Shown here one piece after another: positions 1-9,689 of a stretch of 64,000 nt of DNA. This DNA is from Portulaca oleracea (Eukaryota; Streptophyta; Magnoliopsida; Caryophyllales; Portulacaceae). The translations under genes and the position numbers were made by a program. The stretch lies in NCBI GenBank assembly GCA_029582165.1, contig CM055883.1:19128501-19192500 (forward strand). The letters are read 5' to 3'. Position 1 is the stretch's first letter; each line of letters opens with the position of its first letter. The notes beneath the pieces were generated by a model, which ran no database searches, had not been told where the DNA came from, and saw only the letters and a list, made by a program, of their open reading frames with translations.

Positions 1-122
1 TTGACTCTTAATTGAAATGTCAAATTTGCCCTTTTTATTTCCTTGCTGAAATATTTATTGTTCTTCTTCTTCTTCACTTTCATTCATTCTCATCCCCTCA
101 ATTTCACCCTTCTCAGCCACTC

Positions 123-353
123 ATGGCACACTCCACCACTGTTGCATCCACCACCACCTCCGCCGCCATGGTGGACCTGAGAAGTGGTTGCTCCGCCGCG
201 ACAACCACCTTCCACAGCAAGCGCCACTCCATCCCACTCCCACCGAACCCCTACATCGACATCACAACCTTCATCGCCGCCCGTCCCCATCGCAACACCA
301 CCGCCTTCATCGACGCCTCCACTGGCGAGACCCTCACCTACGCCGCCCTGTGG
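123..353 (+). pseudogene. N-terminal fragment of a 4-coumarate:CoA ligase-like gene
   Basis: From the ATG at 123 about 77 codons read like the N terminus of plant acyl-activating enzymes of the 4CL-like/peroxisomal group: VDLRSG, then SKRHSIPLPPNPYIDITTF, then TAFIDASTGETLTY and ALW. In intact relatives this segment precedes the AMP-binding P-loop of a protein of roughly 540 residues. Here the resemblance stops after the Leu-Trp at 353. The frame runs on to a stop at 473 through residues unlike the family, and no later 4CL exon is visible nearby. An in-frame ATG exists at 12, but 123 matches the usual start of the family. I read this as a truncated copy or captured gene fragment; a true exon 1 whose neighbours were replaced by repeats is possible. 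Confidence 0.6.
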
Positions 354-1258
354 TTTCCACAGCCATCCTTCTTCATTCCTCTTTGCTCTCTCTCTCCTCT
401 TCTTTGCCAAGCATTTTTCTTTCAGGTTTGCAACAAAAAACCCATTTCTTTGTTCTCTTGCAAAGCTCCCTAATATGGAAGCATTTTAGTTTGCGCCCTT
501 ATGAATTTCTGAACTGGGTTGCTGGTATTTTGCTTTGGATTGGTTCAATTTGTTTGTGTTTGTTGTAATCTAGCGTTGTTTTTGCTTTTTGGGTGCTTCA
601 ATTTTGATTGATTTTTTCTATGTTTCGTTTAGTTTCTGATTGAATTGTTTTTTCTAGGTATTTCAGGTTGCTTCCGGATCTTCGTGAATTCTCCAATGGA
701 GGCTCCAAGCTGATTGGGGGATTATCTAGGGTTTACCTTGTTGATGATGATTGTACTGCTCAGTTGAGATCCTCCAATTGTATCGGTTTCTTTGCTTCGT
801 TTTGGATGTTGTTTGGTCCCTGTGTTCATCTCCTTTTGATGGGTTCTGGTTTTTCTATGGTTTGATGCTGCTTGACGACGTATTCTTGTAATTTCAGGTG
901 GACGGCATTGAAGACTTGTATCTTTTCATCTATTTTACGTTAGGTTCAAGCATTTTTGGATTGAGTTATCCTGTATTGCTTATGGGTTTTAAAGACAAAA
1001 ATTGGAGGGGGAAGGAGGAGTTAATTCAGTTTTAAAGACAAAAATTTGAGCCAAATAGGGGTATTTTTGTCACTCCAGCTACCTAAACCGTTTTTTGTGT
1101 TGACTCCGGCTGACTTCACCGGATTTTCATGACTTTTGGTCGGAAAACCCAACCAGCAACTTTTGACAACAATCTGGTCCCCAAAGAGTAAAAAAAAAAT
1201 AATGTGGTCCCCAAATAGTCACTTTTAGGGAATGTATGGCACCCCGGAGCAATTTTTT
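354..1258. other. non-coding stretch after the 4CL-like fragment
   Basis: No convincing gene is seen. The DNA is T-rich and intron-like on the plus strand. A short direct repeat containing TTTTAAAGACAAAAATT occurs near 988 and 1030. The last 200 bases resemble generic plant intergenic repeat sequence. The stretch stops abruptly where LTR-like sequence begins at 1259. Confidence 0.4.
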
Positions 1259-1414
1259 GCAATAAAACTAGGTAAAACAATAGAAAACTTAAGCTAAAAA
1301 CTAACTGGTAATGAAATCGTAGTTGAGAGTATTTATATTGAGCCCAATTTGTTACACAAAACGCAACATTTCAATCCTAAACTAAACGCAGAAAATCAAA
1401 GTGGCTCGGGCGAG
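1259..1414 (-). repeat. truncated 3' LTR remnant of the Athila-like element
   Basis: This segment matches 17158-17313 of the right LTR almost base for base, including AATAAAACTAGGTAAAACAA and the palindrome GCTCGGGCGAGC. The roughly 600 LTR bases expected to its left are absent. The sequence to its right departs from the LTR after the first palindrome, so the remnant has lost material on both sides. Confidence 0.8.
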
Positions 1415-3513
1415 CCACCCCCTGGCTCGGGCGCCACTCCCACACAATGGTTTGCTCGCCCCGAGCAAACTAAAAACAAAGAAAAAGACTAGAAAAAGAA
1501 AACTAAAACCTAACTCACTTTCGCAGGAATCGCGGATGCATTTAGCGTATACATCAAGCCTTTTAAACCCCCCGGCAGCCCGGGTGGACGAGGTAGGTCT
1601 CGTGAGGATTTGTAGCAACTACACCCACAAAAGCCACGAGAAAAGAAAAAGGGGAAAGAAAAAGAAGTGAAAACCGAAAAACAAAACAAAACAAAAGCAA
1701 AGAAAATATTCCCGTCCCCAATCATGCACCTAGTTTCCCAACCCGCCTCAACAATCAATTGGAAGAAGCAAGTATAAACAAATCAAGACACGAAGGTTGG
1801 AAAACTGCCAATCTTTGAGATTTTGATCCAAAACACTTCCTGATGAGCAAAACACCTCGTGCATATGTGCAAGTGGCCTCTAGTCGGTCCTTCCTATCCT
1901 AAACCAGACAATCAGAGTTGTTCTCATGCTCAAGCTCGGGATTATCTATCCTACTTCACTCTTGGTTTTTCTTTCAACCTCTCTTTTCTTTCTTTATCTT
2001 ACTACACTCTTTTCTTTCTTTTTCTTCTCTTTTTTTACTTTTCTCTTTCTTACCAATCCTTTGCTCAACTCTTTTTTTTTTCTTTTTTTTTTCCTTGCTT
2101 TGCTCTTTTCTTCCTTTTCAAAACCTACACTCTTTTATTTCCACTCAATCCGTTTTGTGTCTTTTAGAGCGTTTGTGTCGGGTTTTGCGGGATTTAAGCA
2201 TCGGCCTTCGCAAAGGGTTACCCTCCCTGCTGGGTTTCTCCATACGTGAGTCATTGCACTTAATGGGCATAGGGTGCCGATCCACCCAAACCAAACCATG
2301 ACGGTAGGCCTGACAGTAATTATTTAATGCATTAATTAAGAGCTTAAGCAATTGAACAACTAAAACCGTCTAACTTAGGTAAGAAGACACAGTCAAAGCG
2401 TGTCAGATTTGAGGATTCCGCTTTCCCATTCCATGTAACGGTCTAATAGAGATAAGTCATGGCAAAAATCCTTCCTAAGGCCCATCATTATTCATACCGG
2501 TATATTAGACAACTATCTACACAACTGTGAATGGAAACATCTTCAAAAAGAAAAACAACTTTTGGGTTTTTCACAACATTTCTCCCCTGTTTGTTTTCTT
2601 TTCACACACAAAAAAATTTTAGATTTTTGGACACAAACTACGAAAAACGAAAACAAAGACTCAAAAACTAGGTGATCTACCCATGACAAATGGAAGTATC
2701 ACCCCCCACTCCCACACAAAACTTCACAATGTCCCCATTGTGAGAAGAAGGGTGTCACAAAAATAAGGTAGAAAACCTAAAAGCACACAAACAACACATA
2801 ACAAATAGAAATAGTGGCGACCCGAGCCCACACGGCTCCAACAACAATAATATCCCAACATGCACACTCAAGGGGTTCTCCACCCAAAAGGAAAACCAAG
2901 CATGCAACATGGATCACTACTATATTCACAATGAAAGAGAGGGTTAAATGATGTTACCTAAAGGTCTTCAATAAACGCATACCCAACGCACGATCCACGA
3001 ACATAACACCATAGGTTAGAGATAGACAATGAAAGCATACTATGGATGAAACGTGTACAAGTTAGATAAAAAGAAAAATTAAACTTTACAAGACAAGAAA
3101 CTAAAGACTTACTATTTAAAAGAAACTTAAAATATTTACAATATGTACATGATCACTGACTAACCTTAACCCCGAATCTCACTATATGAGGCGGGAATTG
3201 AGGGTGAAATACCTCGCCACTACCCGGTCCTACGAATGAGAAATCCCAAACGTAAACCATACATTCTCAACCATACATCCCAAATTCACGATGCACAAGC
3301 TTACAATGACAAACTTTCTATCCAACAAACCGTGACAAAAACCTAGTGAAACGGCACTCAACATCCAACAAGTCTCATAAATGCAAAACCATATTGGAGA
3401 AACTTCCACCATACCCCATCATACGAACATAACACACCCCCCGCAAATGTATATCACAAGATATAAGTCAAACACTCCAATGCAAAAGATAAGAGGGGGT
3501 GGAATGCTTACAA
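1415..3513 (-). other. 3' non-coding region of the Athila-like element
   Basis: This long AT-rich stretch between the LTR remnant and the post-pol ORF has no credible reading frame. A pyrimidine run (about 1960-2100) creates spurious Leu/Phe/Ser ORFs. Near 2703 the minus strand carries a purine tract (AGTGGGGGGTG) beside a hairpin. The arrangement echoes a block just downstream of pol near 6300. Confidence 0.6.
2724..2743 (-). promoter_or_regulatory. perfect hairpin next to a purine-rich tract
   Basis: TCACAATG and CATTGTGA form a perfect 8-bp stem around a TCCC loop. On the minus strand it is followed by a G-rich tract ending AGTGGGGGGTG. Similar stem plus purine-tract blocks are common downstream of ORFs in plant gypsy elements. 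A role in RNA structure or plus-strand priming is inferred only. Confidence 0.45.
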
Positions 3514-5001
3514 TCACTGCTCATCTCCTCCCGGAGGAGGATATGGATAATAAGGGAAGTATGTTGGGTAGTATTGGTTGACGTAGTCGGGCGGTGTCAG
3601 CGAACGGTCGGCCATAGCATAGTGGTAGTACCCCCAATCCCTCCAATACTGGTTTTACTGATGGAAGTACTCGTCATAGCGCCTAAAGTACCCTTCGTGC
3701 CTCTCAAGTGTCGATTGTTGAGCACGAATGAGTTCTTGTTGACTCTCCACTAAGTTATGAGTACTTTGCATCAAAGTACGTTGCTCTCGGAGATCAACAC
3801 TCAATCGATTCATCTGGCTAGCTAAGTACCCCATCGTGATCTCTTGAGAACTGCTACCGCTAGCTTCGCCCTGGTTTGTCGGTTCCCCTTCTTCTTCCTC
3901 TTCTTCTTCCTCGTCCTCATGCATAAAAGGGTCATCGGGACTCCCAACTCGACGGTGGCTCCTTGGATCCTCCCCGCACGACCAGTTGTGTTGGTTGGTC
4001 ACATCCAACCAACGTGCGGCTCGCACATGGTCCAAATGAATGGACGTCGCATATCGATCCGAACCGTGCTTGTAAACATGTTTCCTGCGGTATCGCTCAA
4101 GTATTCCCATGCGTTGCAATCGCACACCGTCGATTGGCTCGGGGAAGTATCGCGGGGTAAACTTGCTTATATACCCTCGAAATCATTGTTTCTTCAAAAA
4201 GTGGCACATAATATGCCCCATGCCAATCGTAGTGGTAAGGTTTCTGGAAGTGATTTCTTTCAAGAAATGCAAAATACAAGACCCCGTGTTAACCCGTGTC
4301 CCTTGGAGGGTGTGGAAGATAATAAACAAATCGTCCCTCCTAACATTGGCCCGTCCATCGTCCATGCCGAAGACTGAGCTCGAGACTATGCGATGAAAAA
4401 TCCGAATGGCCAAGTTACACAAGTCTCGAGCCTTGGAATTTCTAGTCAAAATGGAGACGTCTAAGGCATGCGACCGTTGATGCTTCCGTCGCCAACAAGT
4501 GAGACTCCTCATAGCAGATTGCTCATCAAAATGCACGTTCTCCTCATAATAGAGCCCATCTTCCGATAGCCCAAGAGCACGGCATAATTCTTGCAAAGTG
4601 CAAGCTCTCTCTTTGTTATCCACTCTATACCGGAACTTTGCTTGCCGTGTCCCATCATCATCAACTTGCAATGAACTAAGGAATTCAAGGATCGGCTGGT
4701 CATAGATGGAATCGTCAATCTTGATGAGGTTCTTATGATGAATTCAAAGCTAGGACCGCAATACACCTTCCTCACTATTGCTTCATCGTACACATCCGGG
4801 GCATAGATTTTTGCGATGTTGATATAGCTCGTATTTCTCCCTATGATGTTCATCCCGGAATCTCATACGCACTCCCGAGTCAGCTTGAAGAGGAGTAGGT
4901 GTTTGGGCTTTGTAGCGATCCTTATCCACCGCCGATGAAGACTCGGGCGGGGGTGAGGGAGAACCTTCCTCACTTGTGCGTGCTCGCTTGGAACGAACCA
5001 T
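3514..5001 (-). pseudogene. extra ORF downstream of pol (Athila ORF-1 / env-position protein)
   Basis: Starting at the ATG at 5001 (MVRSKRARTSEEG), the minus strand encodes a protein typical of plant gypsy accessory ORFs, sometimes annotated as retrotransposon ORF-1 or putative plant transposon protein. It has a basic Ser/Pro-rich start. A middle region contains FRYRVDNKERACTLQEL and RALGLSEDG. Next comes a segment with ARDLCNLAIRIFHRIVSSSV, then an acidic Glu run and a heptad-like Gln/Arg/Leu stretch near the C terminus. Beyond an internal TAA at 3655-3657 the frame continues in a Tyr/Pro-rich tail to the TGA at 3514-3516. At least two frameshifts (about 4500-4860) and a stop near 4183 break it. 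Its position equals the env-like ORF of Athila elements, but I see no convincing signal peptide or membrane segment. Confidence 0.65.
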
Positions 5002-5065
5002 ATTGAATTCAAGGAAACACTAGCAAACTCAAGATTACCTAAATAGCAACAAACGTAGACAAGCA

Positions 5066-6655
5066 CTCAAGCCCTAATTTCTGAGAACAATTCACAAGTA
5101 ACACCCAATTTAACTTTGAAATTGAACTTTAAAATACCAATTGAATGTTACCTCCCAAATAGCACCAAAGGAAAGAGTGGTTGAATTCTTGAGTGCAAAA
5201 ACAAGCTTTGCTAGAGGACACCCAACTTGTAGCACCCAACAAGCACAAACCACACACAAGTAACCAAGAACAACTTGAATAACCCACGAGGAACAAACCA
5301 AACTTGAGACGTTCGCACAATCTGGACACCAACAGCTTCGAAGTGCTTGACACCCAGCAAAGAGCAACACTCGTCGCACCAAACGCACAGCAGAAGGACG
5401 CACAACACACCTACAATTTCGCCTGTGACAACCGCAGCAACAGAACTCGCACAGCTAGGGCACGAACTCTACCAAATCTGGAAGAAATCCAAGAGATTAG
5501 TGAAGAATTGAGAGTTAGGGGTTGATGCTAGGGTTTGGGGAAGTAAGAGAGATATATGAGAGGGAAAATGAGTGAGAAAATATGAGGGAAGTGAGAGAAT
5601 GTCAAATAAAACATCCCGACAGAAAGCAGATCTGCCAACGGCTCGACCGAGCCGCATAAATTGCTCGCCCGAGCAGTGTTTCTGGGCGCAATAAGAAGTT
5701 CTGGCTGAATTCATGCGCGACCGAGCAGTTCAAGTAGCTCGCCCGAGCAGCTCCTCTGGAAGATTGGGCGTTTCTTTCAAACTTTTCTTCTACTGAGCTC
5801 CAGTTGGCTGGCTCGACCGAGCCAGAATGTTGCTCGCCCGAGCAACTCTTCTGTCGAAATCTTGTCTTAGCGTTTATTTCAATCTCAATTTGGGCGCAGT
5901 CGACTGGCTCGGTCGAGCCAGGTTCTTGCTCGCCCGAGCGGTGCTTCTGAACGTCCTGCCCCTTCTTTTCTCTTAAAGTTTTGAATTCAGCTCAGTCTGT
6001 GTGCTCGATCGCGCGGGCATGTGGCTCGCTCGAGCAGTGTTTCTGCCCAAAACTTCAAAAAGTTAAATTTCTCAAAATTAACCAAGTATTCAATCTTTCA
6101 CTTCCACTAAAAATATTTTCAAACTCTCAAACACTCAAAAACCTCCCGAGGCACTGTAGAACCCGAAATACTTAACTAATAATCTAACAAAAACTATCCT
6201 AAGCAAAAATTTAAGCATAACTAAACCAAAAACACACAAAACCTAATAAAATACTACCCAAAAGTTTTTACAAGGAAAAAGAAGAAAGCCGGCATGCATG
6301 CCTCCCCACTACCACACAAAAAGATCACACTTTGTCCTCATTGTGACAAGAAATAAAGGAAGACAAACACCCTAAAAGAAGGAACATCAAAAATCACACC
6401 AAATAAATGAAAAAAGAAACTTCTCACTAACTAAGTTCAAAAGATAAGGAAGGATAGTACCTTATTAGATCACAAATAATCGTCGCATGACTTGTAAATG
6501 TAGATTGAGTATACAAGCCATAAAATGATGCACATATGAGCAATAAATGGATCCTTCCTTCTTGTTAGTGCATAGTTAGGAGAAGCAAACAAAGAAACAA
6601 AACAAGAAAAGTAAACTAATTTACAATATATACAAGAATATTACCTCACTTTTCT
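5066..6655 (-). other. spacer between pol and the post-pol ORF
   Basis: This non-coding interval of about 1.6 kb carries an array of GCTCG/CGAGC palindromes (5641-6035). On the pol side it has a degenerate hairpin and purine tract (6300-6350) resembling the block at 2700-2745. Its palindromes match those inside the element's LTR, suggesting that LTR-derived or shared regulatory sequence sits here. No ORF in it looks real. Confidence 0.55.
5641..6035. repeat. array of GCTCGNNCGAGC palindromes
   Basis: At least eight 12-bp palindromic motifs of the form GCTCGNNCGAGC occur at 5641, 5663, 5737, 5811, 5832, 5907, 5928 and 6024, with additional half-motifs between them. They are often paired at 21-22 bp spacing, with the first in the ACC or GTC form and the second in the CCC form. 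The same motif recurs in the LTR at 17295-17503 and in the left LTR remnant. Confidence 0.75.
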
Positions 6656-8332
6656 TCAATCAACGGATGGATCGTGGAATGTCACACACTCCATATCCAC
6701 ATTCTCCGGAAGTTCCAAGAAAGGTTTCAACCAGTGACCGTTTACTTTCCACACAGACTCGTTAGTAGGGTCCTTAATCTCAACTACTCCCGATGGAAAC
6801 ACGGTAGTCACAATCAATGGTCCGGTCCACCTAGATTTCAGCTTACCCGCAAACAAGTGCAAACGTGAGTCATAAAGGAGGACTTTGTGCCCCGGGACAA
6901 AGGTTTTCCTAAGGATAACTCTATCATGAAAAACTTTCGATCGCTCCTTACTCAACCTCTCGTTTTCATATGCTTCCCTCCTTAATTCCTCTAATTCACA
7001 CAAAGTAAGCATCCTAATATCCCCAGGGACCGAAAGGTCAAGGTTTAAGGCCTTCAAAGCCCACCATGCCCTATGCTCAAGTTCCACTAGCAAGTGACAA
7101 GGTTTCCCAAAGATTGCTCTATATGGCGACATTCCTATGGGGGTCTTGTAGGTTGTCCTATAAGCCCATAAAGCGTCGGTCAATTTGGTGGACCAGTCTT
7201 TCCTATTCTTAGCCACTGTCTTCTCAAGAATTTGCTTAATCTGCCTATTGGATACCTCAGCCTGGCCATTTGATTGGGGATGATAAGCGGTGGTCATTCT
7301 ATGCTCCACAGAATACTTCCTAAGCAAAGCCGCAAAAGTTCGGTTATTGAAATGGATTCCTTGGTCACTAATGATCGCTCTAGGTACTCCAAACCTAGAA
7401 AAGATGTTTTTTGGAAGGAACCTAGTCACTACTTTTACATCATTGCTCTTTGACGGAATGGCTTCGACCCATTTAGACACATAATCTACTGCTAGAAGAA
7501 TAAACTCATTCCCAAAAGAGGTGGGGAACGGTCCCATAAAATCAATACCCCATACATCAAACACATCAACAAAAATCTCAGGTTGCAAGGGCATCATGTT
7601 TCTTCTAGAAATTTTTCCCAAACTTTGACACCTAGGGCACCTTTGGGCATATTCATGAGCATCTCTAAAGATAGTGGGCCAATAGAATCCACTCTATAAG
7701 ATCTTGTAAGATGTTTTCTTTCCACTATAATGTCCCCCACAAGGTTGGTCATGGCAAAAAGAGAAGACATCCATAATAGACTCATCAGGAACACATCTCC
7801 TAAGTATCTGGTCTGGGAAGTACTTAAACAGATAGGGGTCATCCCATATGAAATTCTTCACAATGTAAAGGAACCTATCCCTGTCATGCGTATTCCAATC
7901 ACTAGGCATTTCTCCAGTTACCTTGAAGTTGACAATATCAGCAAACCACGGCTCTACTCCTATGCTAAGAATACACTCGTCGGGAAAACTAGCATCAATA
8001 GGAGCTTCTATCTCATGTTCAGGCACTATTCTAGAAAGGTGGTCCGCTACTGGATTTTCAGATCCCTTCCTATCACGGATTTCACAGTCAAATTCCTGAA
8101 GTAACAACACCCACCTAACCAATCTAGGCTTAGATTCTTTCTTCTCCATCAAATAAGGAATAGTCGAATGGTCGGTAAACACAATCACTTTAGCACCCAA
8201 CAAGTAAGGCCTAAATTTCTCAAATGCATAGACCACAGCAAGAAATTCTTTCTCAGTTACCGTGTAATTCAATTGTGCCTCATTTAAAGTGTGACTCACA
8301 TAGTGGATCACAATAGGTTTCTTGTCAATTCG
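6656..8332 (-). pseudogene. Athila-like pol 3' part: RNase H end and integrase
   Basis: The minus strand first encodes the C-terminal RNase H ([53 protein letters not shown]). The integrase zinc-binding region ([15 protein letters not shown], then CPRC) follows, and then the integrase core. The core shows the D,D,E residues in [17 protein letters not shown] and [12 protein letters not shown]. The C-terminal part contains [12 protein letters not shown] and KLKSRWTGP. One in-frame TAG at 7694-7696 separates the zinc region from the core; the same frame continues on both sides, consistent with a CAG-to-TAG change. The 5' end is cut by the hAT insertion at 8341. The frame ends at 6656 with FHDPSVD. 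Confidence 0.85.
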
Positions 8333-8340
8333 TTGTCCAA
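8333..8340. repeat. left 8-bp target site duplication of the hAT element
   Basis: TTGTCCAA directly precedes the hAT terminus and is repeated exactly at 12507-12514. Rejoining the Athila sequence across one copy restores a continuous RNase H frame, which confirms the boundary. Confidence 0.9.
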
Positions 8341-8758
8341 TATAGGTGGGCAATGGGCTGGGTACCCTATGGGCTGCAAGGGTCAAGACTGAATTTTAAG
8401 GGTCAAAGCCCATTTAAAATTGAAAAGGGGCGGGCTGTTGATGGGTCAGAAAAATTACGGTCAAATTAGGGTATTTCGCGAGTTAATACATGGTCAAAAA
8501 GAAGGGGCCAAAACCAACTCAGTAGAAAAAAAGAAGGGGCCAAGAGTGCCGAGTCGGCGACTGGTTTTCTCTCTCAGGGCCTCTTCCTCTCACTTTCTTC
8601 CTAGTTTTCTCGTCGTCGCTGGGAAACCCTAGCAAATACAACGCCATTGCCGGGACTGGGGAGTGATTTTGGGTTCACCTTCTCACTCGAATCGAATCTG
8701 GTTCGTTTCTCTAATTTTTGTGCCAATTTTTGGATTTTTTTTCTGCGTTTTGTTCAGT

Positions 8759-8851
8759 GATTTAGGGTTAGGGTTAGGTTTCCTTTCCCTATTCTGCAAA
8801 CTCTCTCAAATCCAAACGCAATTTGGGGTTAGGGTTAGGGTTAGGGGTATA
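8759..8851 (+). repeat. short TTAGGG-type telomere-like repeats
   Basis: Two clusters, near 8762-8780 and 8825-8848, contain two to three copies each of TTAGGG. They lie in the presumed 5' leader of the hAT gene region. The usual plant telomere unit is TTTAGGG, so these are better read as telo-box-like promoter or leader motifs than as interstitial telomere. Confidence 0.5.
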
Positions 8852-8921
8852 TCAATTAACAACGAGCGAATTTGTTTGTTTGTAATGTCAGTCGATTCCC
8901 AACAATTGGAAACCGAAGCAT

Positions 8922-9167
8922 ATGTTTCGAAAAGGTGAAGTGATTATCCAAGTTGAAGGGAAAACATGGGTGTGCAAATTCTGTCGTTGTAGGAACTATG
9001 GTGGATTTCAAGGGGGATGGAAGCGATTCGCATGCGAAAACTTGCTGGAAGAATTTGATGTATGCCTGTTTGTGCCTATTGAGAAAAAGAATTGGATGTC
9101 TGTCTTAGATGTCACCATTTTTCGGGTTGTCGAAGAAGTGATCCCACCAGCCCCTATAAGTCTATAA
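8922..9167 (+). CDS. 81-residue ORF resembling the C-terminal half of a plant B3 domain
   Basis: From ATG 8922 the ORF reads MFRKGEVIIQVEGKTWVC, then GGFQGGWKRFACENLLEEFD, VCLFVPI and LDVTIFRVVEEVIP, ending at TAA 9165-9167. The order W-x-V/C-K, G-G-W-K-R-F, N-L-x-E-x-D-V-C-x-F and V-x-I-F-R-V-V-E-E matches the second half of B3 DNA-binding domains of the REM/VRN1 type. The first half of the domain is not visible upstream. The ORF lies between the left terminus and the transposase, with about 520 non-coding bases before the transposase ATG. It is either a host fragment captured by the transposon or a remnant 5' exon. Transcription and DNA binding are not shown. Confidence 0.6.
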   Translation: MFRKGEVIIQVEGKTWVCKFCRCRNYGGFQGGWKRFACENLLEEFDVCLFVPIEKKNWMSVLDVTIFRVVEEVIPPAPISL

Positions 9168-9490
9168 CATATTCTTCTTAATCAAAGCTTGTTCTGTATC
9201 TTATGGTGAGGTTGTCTGCTATGTTTTGATGTAATCAAACATGTTTAATTTGCTGCTCTGAGAACATAGTTTTTTAGCTTATATCCTACTGGCTACTATA
9301 CTGCTTTAGCTTAGCTCAGAGACTCATGAAGTTGTAATCTTTGTTACTACTGCTGGCTGCTTTTGCAAAACTGTTTGTCAAAGATATTTGCTTATTAAGG
9401 AAAATGTAGTTGAGTAAACTTGCAATTTGAATGAGAGTCATTGCTGGAGTTGCGTGATTTGGCCTTGGCTTTTATCATAATGATCTAATT

Positions 9491-9546
9491 GTGAGTTGTT
9501 TATTTGGGTAAATAAGCTGTGAGTTGTTTATTTGGGTAAATAAGTT
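9491..9546 (+). repeat. 28-bp tandem duplication in the hAT leader
   Basis: A unit beginning GTGAGTTGTTTATTTGGGTA is present twice in immediate succession, in the non-coding interval before the transposase start. Confidence 0.7.
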
Positions 9547-9689
9547 GGATGTCAGTTGCTCACTTGCTTTGTTGGTACTTGGTTTCAACTAGACTACACC
9601 ATTGCTTTGTTGAATATATGATTCAATTCTTTGCTTTATAGGATGTAAATATGTAATGTGATCTCATATTTTTGTTGTGTTTTATAGTG

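Noticed and set aside
90..410. 106-codon Gly-rich minus-strand ORF
   Set aside because: It is the complement of the 4CL-like coding fragment; its Gly runs mirror Pro/Thr/Ala codons of the real frame.
1859..2301. Overlapping plus-strand ORFs rich in Leu, Phe and Ser
   Set aside because: They translate a pyrimidine-rich tract in the non-coding 3' region of the Athila-like element.
3844..4377. 177-codon plus-strand ORF
   Set aside because: It lies antisense to the post-pol ORF, which has recognisable family segments and covers the same bases.
3514..5001. A retroviral-type envelope glycoprotein
   Set aside because: The position matches env, but no signal peptide, fusion segment or membrane anchor is visible; it is described only as an extra ORF.
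8759..8851. Interstitial telomere
   Set aside because: Only two to three units per cluster, and the unit is TTAGGG rather than the plant TTTAGGG; a leader motif is more likely.
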